A stretch of 48,811 nt of DNA, taken from NCBI GenBank assembly GCA_021793375.1, contig JAJYSY010000013.1, positions 1 to 48,811 of the forward strand, in the 5' to 3' direction. Origin of the DNA: Bacteroidota bacterium. Its GTDB lineage: Bacteria > Bacteroidota > Bacteroidia > Flavobacteriales > Flavobacteriaceae. The position numbers were made by a program, and so were the translations under genes. Under the pieces are notes generated by a model. It saw only the letters and a list, made by a program, of their open reading frames with translations. It did no database searches and was not told the origin of the DNA. Shown in pieces: positions 42,544-48,811 of this stretch (positions are counted from its first letter, which is position 1; the number at the start of each line of letters is the position of its first letter).

Positions 42544-43680
42544 ATGAAAAAGTACGTTTATTCTTTTATAGTAATAGTTGTTAGCTTAAGTTTGATTTCT
42601 TGCGGAAACAAACAAGAACAAATGCAGCAAGGTGGTCAGCCGGAAGAAACTCCGGTGGTTACCGTAAAAATTCCCACAGATAGTGCAATGACGTATAGTC
42701 GGTACTCTACCAGTATAGAGGGAATTGTAAACAGTGAAGCAAGACCGAAAATTTCCGGATATATCACAGAAGTTTTGGTAGATGAAGGTCAAAAAGTAAA
42801 AAAAGGACAAATTCTTTTTCGTTTAGAAACAGAATCGCTTTCAGAAGAAGCTTCTGCAGCACAAGCCAATATTGAAGCCGCTGAGGTGCAAGTAAATCAG
42901 CTTAAACCTTTGGTGGAAAAAGAAATTGTTAGTGAAAATCAATTGGCAACAGCAAAAGCACAATTGAGTCAAGCTAAAGCTGCTTATCAAAGTGTTATGG
43001 CAAATATCGGGTATGCAACCGTTAAAAGTCCGGTTGATGGATATGTGGGTGAAATCAGAACTCGAGCAGGAAACTTGGTTAGCCCGAGTGATCCAAAACC
43101 ATTGACAGTAGTAACAGATATCAGTAAAGTTTATGCTTATTTTTCTATGAATGAAAAAGATTATTTAAACTTTTTGAAAACAGCAAAAGGAGAAACAAAA
43201 GAAGAGAAAATAGAAAATATGCCTGAGATATCTTTGTTGATGGCAAATGGAGAAGAGTATCCATATAAAGGAAAAATTCAAACTGTAAATTCTCAAATCG
43301 GAAAGCAAAGTGGTAGTGTTTCTTTCCGCGCAATATTTGACAATCCCGGACAAATTCTAACCAATGGAAGTACAGGAGAGGTCAGATTACCAACTTATCA
43401 TAATGATGTTCCTGTGATTCCTAAAAAATCGACTTTTGAAAGACAAGGACGTACTTATGTGATGAAAGTAAGCAAAACAGATAGCAGTACAGTTGCTTTG
43501 CTTTCAGAAATAAGCGTTTTAGGAAGTCAAGGAAATATCTATATCATAGATTCCGGAATAGAAAAAGGAGAAGAAATCGTAGCAGAAGGAGTAGATAGAT
43601 TAAGAACAGGACAACCTATTCAACCCAACGAACAACCTTGGGACAGTGTTGCTAAACCTGTAAGAGTTCAATTTAAATAA
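42544..43680 (+). CDS. RND efflux periplasmic adaptor (MFP, AcrA-like)
   Basis: 378 residues with lipobox SLISC (C20 or 21). The order is the usual one: a biotinyl-lipoyl-like half domain (ISGYITEVLVDEGQKVKKGQ), an alpha-hairpin (EASAAQANIEAAEVQVNQLK to AKAAYQSVMANIGYATV), the second lipoyl half and a beta-barrel. It connects the inner-membrane pump to the outer-membrane channel encoded next. Operon with the 42048 regulator. Confidence 0.92.
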   Translation: MKKYVYSFIVIVVSLSLISCGNKQEQMQQGGQPEETPVVTVKIPTDSAMTYSRYSTSIEGIVNSEARPKISGYITEVLVDEGQKVKKGQILFRLETESLSEEASAAQANIEAAEVQVNQLKPLVEKEIVSENQLATAKAQLSQAKAAYQSVMANIGYATVKSPVDGYVGEIRTRAGNLVSPSDPKPLTVVTDISKVYAYFSMNEKDYLNFLKTAKGETKEEKIENMPEISLLMANGEEYPYKGKIQTVNSQIGKQSGSVSFRAIFDNPGQILTNGSTGEVRLPTYHNDVPVIPKKSTFERQGRTYVMKVSKTDSSTVALLSEISVLGSQGNIYIIDSGIEKGEEIVAEGVDRLRTGQPIQPNEQPWDSVAKPVRVQFK

Positions 43681-43704
43681 AAACACTGAAGAAAGTTATT
43701 AACT

Positions 43705-46700
43705 ATGCTTGATAAATTTATAGAAAGACCGGTTTTATCTACCGTTATTTCCGTCATAATAATGATATTGGGAGTTATTGGAATTACCACACTTCCCATC
43801 ACTCAATATCCGGATATTGCCCCGCCTACAGTTACGGTAACAGCTACCTATCCGGGAGCTAACGCAGAAACTGTTTTGCAGAGTGTAATTATTCCGATTG
43901 AAGAACAAATCAACGGAGTAGAAGGGATGACTTATATTACTTCTACGGCTTCTAATAGTGGTAGAGGAGAAATCACTGTTTTCTTTGATCAGGATTATGA
44001 TGAAGATATCGCCGCAGTAAACGTACAAAACTTGGTGGCTTTGGCAAATCCAATGCTCCCCAGTGAGGTAATTCAAACAGGAGTACAAACAAAAAAACAA
44101 CAAAGTAGTGCTTTGATGTTTATGTCAGTCTATAGTTCAAATCCTGAATATGATGACACCTATATTGCAAACTATTTAAATATTAACGTAGTCCCGGAAC
44201 TAAAACGTATTGACGGAGTAGGAAACGTTCAGGTTTTTACTTCAAAAAACTACTCGATGAGAATCTGGATAAAACCGGATAAATTATCTTCTTATGGGTT
44301 GGAACCGGCAGATGTTATTGCTGCAATAAATGAACAAAGTCAGGAAGCTGCAGCAGGAACTTTAGGAGAAAATCACGGAGAAAGCTTTGCTTATACTATA
44401 AACTATTCGGGTAGATATGATGAAGTAGAAGAATATGAAGATATTGTGGTTAAAGCACTTGGAGATGGAGAATTCTTAAGATTAAAAGATGTTGCTGAAA
44501 TAGATTTGGGAGCAGAAAACTACGGAACAGCTTCAACCACAAAAGGATTCCCGAGTGTTTCTATGGGAATTTTCCAAACTAAAGGATCTAACGCACAAGA
44601 GATAATTAATCAAATTTATGATGATCTGGAGGAGATGAAAAAAGACTTTCCCGAAGGATTGGATTATTTCGTGCCTTTTGATACCAACGAATTCTTAAAT
44701 GCTTCGATTGATAAAGTTGTTTCCACTTTAATTGAAGCTTTTATTCTCGTATTTATTGTAGTATTTATTTTCTTACAAGATTTAAGATCAACATTGATTC
44801 CGGCGATTGCAGTACCGGTTTCAATTATTGGAACATTCTTCTTCTTAAACTTGTTGGGGTATTCCATAAACTTATTAACGCTTTTTGCTTTAGTATTGGC
44901 AATTGGTATTGTTGTGGACGACGCCATTGTTGTGGTAGAGGCAGTTCATGCCAAACTTGAAGGAGGAGAAAAAAATGTAATGAAAGGAACAAAAGAAGCT
45001 ATGCATGAAATTGCTGGGGCAATTGTTTCTATTACATTGGTTATGGGAGCGGTTTTTATTCCGGTAACTTTTATTCCGGGACCTCCGGGAGTTTTTTATA
45101 AGCAATTCGGGGTTACCTTAATGATTGCAATATTTATTTCAGCAGTTAACGCTTTAACTTTGAGTCCGGCACTTTGTGCAGTTTTCTTGAAACCGGCAAA
45201 AGAAGAAGACGGTAAAAAGAAGAAAAATATTATGCAGCGTTTTCACACCGGATTTAACACTGCCTTTGATGCAACTTTAGGGAAATATGAAAAATCTTTA
45301 AACTTTGTTTCTAAACATAAATGGATTACTCCTTTAGCTTTAGTGTTAGCCGGAATTGGAATCTGGTGGAGTTCTAATCAAATTCCAACAGGATTTGTTC
45401 CGGATGAAGACAGAGGAGTACTTTTTGCCAACGTAGAATTACCGGTTGGAGCAACATTAGATAGAACTGTTGAGATAGAAAAAGAATTGACAGAAAAAAT
45501 AATGCAAATCCCGGGCGTAAGAGATGTTTCTATGGTAGCAGGATTTAGTATGCTGAGTGGCCAAGGATCGAACTTCGGAATGGGATTCATAAAATTAGAA
45601 GATTGGAGCGAAAGAAAAACCCCGGATTTATCTGCAGAAGCAATCACCGGAAAATTATTTGGTGCAGCAGCAACAATTCCGGGAGCCAATACATTATTTT
45701 TCGCGCCACCAAGTATTCCGGGATATGGAGCTTCAGGAGGATTTGAGCTAAATTTCTTAGATAGAGCAGGAGGAACTTTTGATGAATTAAACGAACAAAA
45801 CCAAGAGTTTTTAATGAAATTAAATCAACGTCCTGAAATTCAATATGCACAATCTTCTTTCAGTACAGAATATCCACAATATGAAATGGATATCAATGTG
45901 CCGATCGCAAAAGAAGCAGGAGTAAGTGTAAATTCTATTTTTAGAACATTACAAGGATATATCGGAGGAATTTATACCGCAGATTTTGCCTTGTTTGGAA
46001 AACAATATAAAGTTTATGTGCAAGCAGCACCTGAAGATAGAATTTCTACTGCAGATTTAGACAATATGTATGTCAGAACTGCCGGCGGAGAAATGGCACC
46101 GGTTTCTCAGTTTGTAAACTTAAAGCGTACTTACGGACCACAATCCGTAACAAGATTTAACTTGTTTAACTCAACAAAAATCACCGGAGCGGCAAATCCA
46201 GGATTTACTTCCGGAGATGCTGTAAATGCAATTGAAGAAGTAGCAGCAGAATTTCCAACCAATTTTGCGGTAGATTATTCCGGATTAACACGAGAAGAGG
46301 TGAAAGCTTCCGGCCAAACCGCCATAGTTTTCATTTTAGTAGTAGTATTTGTTTACTTCTTCTTGGCAGCACAATACGAAAGCTATTTATTGCCATTGTC
46401 GATTTTATTCTCTGTTCCTTTCGGAATTTTTGGCGCCTACCTCAGTGCAATGTTTTTGAATGTGGAAAACAGTATATACTTCCAAATTGCCTTGATTATG
46501 TTGATAGGATTATTGGCCAAAAACGCTATTCTGATTGTAGAGTTTGCAATACAAAGAAGAAGAAGAGGGGTTTCTCTCTTAGATTCAGCAATTGAAGGAG
46601 CAAAAGCTCGTTTAAGACCAATTTTGATGACTTCCTTCGCTTTTATTTTCGGATTAATGCCGTTAGTACTTGCTACAGGTGTTGGAGCAGTAGGAAACAG

Positions 46701-46875
46701 AGCAATCGGAACCGGAGCTGTAGGAGGATTATTGATAGGAACTATTTTTGGAGTAATATTTATTCCTACTTTATTTATCTTTTTCCAATGGATTCAAGAA
46801 AAAGTATCAGGAGTTCCTTTTGATGAAGAAGAAATACAACAAATTGAAAACACTAATAACTCTTTAGAAAATTAA
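43705..46875 (+). CDS. RND multidrug efflux pump, inner-membrane subunit (AcrB-like)
   Basis: 1056 residues, full length for the HAE1 family. The opening MLDKFIERPVLSTVISVIIM is typical, followed by the porter domains, the first helix bundle with GIVVDDAIVVVEAVHAK (proton-relay Asp pair), the docking region and a second bundle with a LLAKNAILIVEFA motif. It exports amphiphilic drugs or dyes by proton motive force. Trimeric in the inner membrane. Directly downstream of the adaptor gene (24 bases). Confidence 0.95.
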   Translation: MLDKFIERPVLSTVISVIIMILGVIGITTLPITQYPDIAPPTVTVTATYPGANAETVLQSVIIPIEEQINGVEGMTYITSTASNSGRGEITVFFDQDYDEDIAAVNVQNLVALANPMLPSEVIQTGVQTKKQQSSALMFMSVYSSNPEYDDTYIANYLNINVVPELKRIDGVGNVQVFTSKNYSMRIWIKPDKLSSYGLEPADVIAAINEQSQEAAAGTLGENHGESFAYTINYSGRYDEVEEYEDIVVKALGDGEFLRLKDVAEIDLGAENYGTASTTKGFPSVSMGIFQTKGSNAQEIINQIYDDLEEMKKDFPEGLDYFVPFDTNEFLNASIDKVVSTLIEAFILVFIVVFIFLQDLRSTLIPAIAVPVSIIGTFFFLNLLGYSINLLTLFALVLAIGIVVDDAIVVVEAVHAKLEGGEKNVMKGTKEAMHEIAGAIVSITLVMGAVFIPVTFIPGPPGVFYKQFGVTLMIAIFISAVNALTLSPALCAVFLKPAKEEDGKKKKNIMQRFHTGFNTAFDATLGKYEKSLNFVSKHKWITPLALVLAGIGIWWSSNQIPTGFVPDEDRGVLFANVELPVGATLDRTVEIEKELTEKIMQIPGVRDVSMVAGFSMLSGQGSNFGMGFIKLEDWSERKTPDLSAEAITGKLFGAAATIPGANTLFFAPPSIPGYGASGGFELNFLDRAGGTFDELNEQNQEFLMKLNQRPEIQYAQSSFSTEYPQYEMDINVPIAKEAGVSVNSIFRTLQGYIGGIYTADFALFGKQYKVYVQAAPEDRISTADLDNMYVRTAGGEMAPVSQFVNLKRTYGPQSVTRFNLFNSTKITGAANPGFTSGDAVNAIEEVAAEFPTNFAVDYSGLTREEVKASGQTAIVFILVVVFVYFFLAAQYESYLLPLSILFSVPFGIFGAYLSAMFLNVENSIYFQIALIMLIGLLAKNAILIVEFAIQRRRRGVSLLDSAIEGAKARLRPILMTSFAFIFGLMPLVLATGVGAVGNRAIGTGAVGGLLIGTIFGVIFIPTLFIFFQWIQEKVSGVPFDEEEIQQIENTNNSLEN

Positions 46876-46878
46876 ATT

Positions 46879-48300
46879 ATGAAGAGCATATATAAAATTT
46901 TAGGAGTGGGAATGTTATTCTTTGCGTTGCAATCTTGTTTTGTAGCCAAAGAATATCAAGAACCTGAAGATATTGTTGAACAAGAAACGTACAGAACAGA
47001 TCAGCTTTCAGAAGATAGCCTGAGCTTAGCTGAGGTTTCTTGGAAAGATATTTTTACAGACTCTTATTTACAACAATATATAGATAGAGCTTTAATCAAT
47101 AATATTGATATTAGAATTGCTCTTGAACAAATTTCTGCAGCAGAAGCTTATGTAAAGCAAGGAAAAGCAGGATATTGGCCAAGTATTAATGCAGGAACAG
47201 ATTATACGTTGAGCTATCCTTCCAAAAATGGATCTCAAGGAGCTTTATTGTCGCAAACAGGAAAAGATCATGTTGAGGTTTTTAACTTGGCAGGAAATTT
47301 ATCTTGGGAAGCAGATATTTGGGGAAAAATAAGAAGTCAAAAAAGAGCTTTTGATGCTTCTTATTTACAAACTGTAGCTGCACATCAAGCTGTAAAAACA
47401 GGATTGATTGCCGGAATAGCCTCTTCTTATTATCAATTGTTGGCTATAGATAAGCAAATAGAACTGACTGAGCAGACTATTGAAACAAGAAAAACAAGCT
47501 TAGAAACAACTAAAGCTTTAAAAGATGCCGGAGCAGGAAATATTACTTCTACAGCAGTACAGCAAACAGAAGCACAATATCTTGGAGCTAAAGCATTGTT
47601 GATTGATTTAAAAAATGAAGCAAGACTTTTAGAAAATGTAATTTCTTTGCTGATGGGAGATGAACCCCACGCTATTGAACGCTCAACTTTAAATGATCAA
47701 GAAATTACAAATGATTTAAAAGTTGGTGTTCCACTTCAATTGTTGAGCAATCGCCCGGATGTTATTGCAGCAGAAAACAATTATAGACAAGCTTTTGAAA
47801 TGACAAATGTGGCGAGAGCTAATTTCTACCCTTCTTTGACTATTGGCGCAAGCGGAGGAGTGGAATCTTTAAAGTTAGACAATTGGTTTGATGCGAATTC
47901 ATTATTTGCAAATGTATTGGGCGGAATAACTGCTCCAATTTTTAATGGTCGTCAAATAAAAACACAATATGAAGTTTCTAAAATTCAACAGGAACAAGCC
48001 AGATTAAATTACCGAGGAGCTTTAATCCAAGCCAGTAAAGATGTTTCTGATGCTTTATACAATTATGAAGCTTCAACCGATAAAATTGAGCTGAAAAGAG
48101 AACAGCGTTCTTTATTAGAAAAAGCAGTAGAAGATTCTCAAGAATTATTGCAAAGTGGTTATAATAATTTCAGTTATTTAGAAGTATTAACTGCTCAAGA
48201 AAATGTGTTGAATTCAAGTGTAGATGTAATTAATTCACAACTTTCTCAGTTAATAGCAATGGTTGATTTATACCAAGCTCTTGGTGGAGGTTGGAAGTAA
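46879..48300 (+). CDS. Outer-membrane efflux channel (TolC/NodT family lipoprotein)
   Basis: 473 residues with lipobox ALQSC (about C20). It has the two repeated helical halves of NodT-type OMFs: IDIRIALEQISAAEAYVKQGKA and LSNRPDVIAAENNYRQAFEM. The SNRPDV stretch is a hallmark of this family. It completes the tripartite pump. Only 3 bases separate it from the pump gene. A strong terminator follows at 48324. Confidence 0.92.
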   Translation: MKSIYKILGVGMLFFALQSCFVAKEYQEPEDIVEQETYRTDQLSEDSLSLAEVSWKDIFTDSYLQQYIDRALINNIDIRIALEQISAAEAYVKQGKAGYWPSINAGTDYTLSYPSKNGSQGALLSQTGKDHVEVFNLAGNLSWEADIWGKIRSQKRAFDASYLQTVAAHQAVKTGLIAGIASSYYQLLAIDKQIELTEQTIETRKTSLETTKALKDAGAGNITSTAVQQTEAQYLGAKALLIDLKNEARLLENVISLLMGDEPHAIERSTLNDQEITNDLKVGVPLQLLSNRPDVIAAENNYRQAFEMTNVARANFYPSLTIGASGGVESLKLDNWFDANSLFANVLGGITAPIFNGRQIKTQYEVSKIQQEQARLNYRGALIQASKDVSDALYNYEASTDKIELKREQRSLLEKAVEDSQELLQSGYNNFSYLEVLTAQENVLNSSVDVINSQLSQLIAMVDLYQALGGGWK

Positions 48301-48323
48301 TTTTAGGTGTTAGTTTTAAATTG

Positions 48324-48361
48324 AAAAACCGGATGAGACTTAAGTTTTATCCGGTTTTTTT
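48324..48361 (+). terminator. Rho-independent terminator of the RND operon
   Basis: AAAAACCGGAT (48324-48334) pairs perfectly with ATCCGGTTTTT (48349-48359) around a 14-base loop, with a T-run through 48361. It lies 23 bases after the TolC-like stop codon. Confidence 0.88.
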
Positions 48362-48372
48362 ATGATTTGAAA

Positions 48373-48645
48373 TTACTTTCTTATTTCTTTAAGTATAAAT
48401 CTTTCTTTTTCCTTTTCTTCTAATAAACCTTGATCCAGTATTTGATCAATCCAAAAAGAAAATATTTCCGCTCCTTTATAATTGAGGTGTTCCAAATCTC
48501 CAAACTCTGAATTTGATAAAGGAAAATCAGCAAAATCTAAAAATTCTATAGCTGAAAATCTCGTTTTTAATATATGTTGAAACTGAGATTCATTGCTATA
48601 TCCTTCATACCTCTCATGTAAAGGACTTCTGATTAGAAATACTTT
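48373..48645 (-). pseudogene. C-terminal remnant of an SGNH/GDSL-like hydrolase
   Basis: A minus-strand open stretch of 90 codons before a stop (TAA at 48373-48375). Its end reads FGDLEHLNYKGAEIFS, the D-x-x-H-L-N-x-x-G-A type C-terminal motif of SGNH-hydrolase-like proteins, and begins VFLIRSPLHERYEGYS. Upstream the frame closes at a TAA (48646-48648) with no start codon, so the N-terminal part is missing. It is next to an apparent insertion sequence, which probably removed it. Confidence 0.6.
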
Positions 48646-48689
48646 TTATATAAACTCAAGTCATTTTTAGTAAATATTTACCATGAAAA

Positions 48690-48811
48690 AGAAGCTGTCT
48701 CATAACTGGGGCAGCTTTTTTCTTTTTCTAAGATTAATTATTAGGAGAAATCGTAGAGATTTAGTATCTTCATGCTTTGAAAATCAATGAGATGAAGATA
48801 AAATTCAAGGA
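48690..48811 (+). mobile_element. Probable left end of an insertion sequence (IS1182-like), cut by window edge
   Basis: GAAGCTGTCTCATAACT at 48691 resembles terminal inverted repeats of Bacteroidota IS elements, followed by a hairpin-like repeat (AAGCTGTC 48692-48699 and GGCAGCTT 48710-48717) and a T-run. About 100 bases on, an ATG at 48792 opens a frame reading MKIKFK before the window ends, like the start of IS1182-type transposases. Family and right end cannot be checked here. Confidence 0.4.

Noticed and set aside
43735..44103. Minus-strand 122-codon open frame
   Set aside because: Fully inside the RND pump gene; low-complexity Tyr/Asn/Cys-rich product, a shadow.
1..48811. tRNA/rRNA genes, CRISPR arrays and riboswitches
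   Set aside because: No cloverleaf-like or regularly repeated units and no known riboswitch core noticed on either strand; covariance-model search was not possible here.

Overview
The window is strongly AT-rich and carries hallmarks of a Bacteroidota genome, most likely order Flavobacteriales. These include promoter-like TAnnTTTG boxes, few clear Shine-Dalgarno sites, a TonB-dependent receptor with a carboxypeptidase-regulatory N-terminus, an MMPL/acyltransferase/methyltransferase fusion and WG repeats. The genus cannot be fixed from sequence alone. No tRNA, rRNA or CRISPR array was seen.

Layout. (1) 1-4200, minus strand: the N-terminal 820 residues of a TonB-dependent outer-membrane receptor that runs off the left edge, and an ATP-sulfurylase-family protein with unusual active-site residues. 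(2) 4393-38557: a pigment cluster of about 34 kb that matches the flexirubin type (an aryl-polyene acid esterified to a dialkylresorcinol). It has three blocks. Plus-strand 4393-11421 holds a phosphopantetheinyl transferase, DarA/DarB-like enzymes, two ApeP-like hot-dog proteins, a small unknown protein, a BtrH-like Cys acyltransferase candidate and an ABC exporter. Plus-strand 11551-18241 (then 18318-21195) holds a thioesterase, several ketosynthases including a dead chain-length-factor-like partner, an ACP, a deacetylase, LolA-like and lipoprotein factors, YceI and two L,D-transpeptidases. Minus-strand 32659-21200 is a single compact operon with a halogenase/hydroxylase-like flavoprotein, an ApeI-like dehydratase, a small secreted protein, a GT2-DUF2062 protein, a trifunctional MMPL protein, a CrtI-like oxidoreductase, a C45-like acyltransferase lipoprotein and a PaaK-like ligase. 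Divergent from it, 32741-38557 carries a tyrosine ammonia-lyase-type enzyme, a WG-repeat protein, FabG, a ketosynthase, a second ACP and an LpxL-like acyltransferase. (3) 38622-41897: housekeeping and envelope genes (RNA methyltransferase, DsbA/FrnE-like, diheme cytochrome c, OmpH-like lipoprotein). (4) 42048-48300: a GbsR/MarR regulator and a tripartite RND efflux pump, with a palindromic operator overlapping the promoter and a strong terminator after the last gene. (5) 48373-48811: a truncated hydrolase-like remnant followed by what looks like the left end of an insertion sequence.

How the genes fit together (inference on known families). The ammonia-lyase makes an aryl acid (4-coumarate). 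The ligase activates it, and ketosynthase pairs, FabG and the dehydratases extend it on ACP to an aryl polyene. DarB and DarA make the resorcinol. One of two candidate Cys-dependent acyltransferases may join the halves. The flavoproteins may tailor the ring or polyene. The ABC, MMPL, LolA-like and lipoprotein genes may move the pigment to the outer membrane. The pathway class is known; the joining step, the export route and several accessory proteins here are the parts that look under-described.
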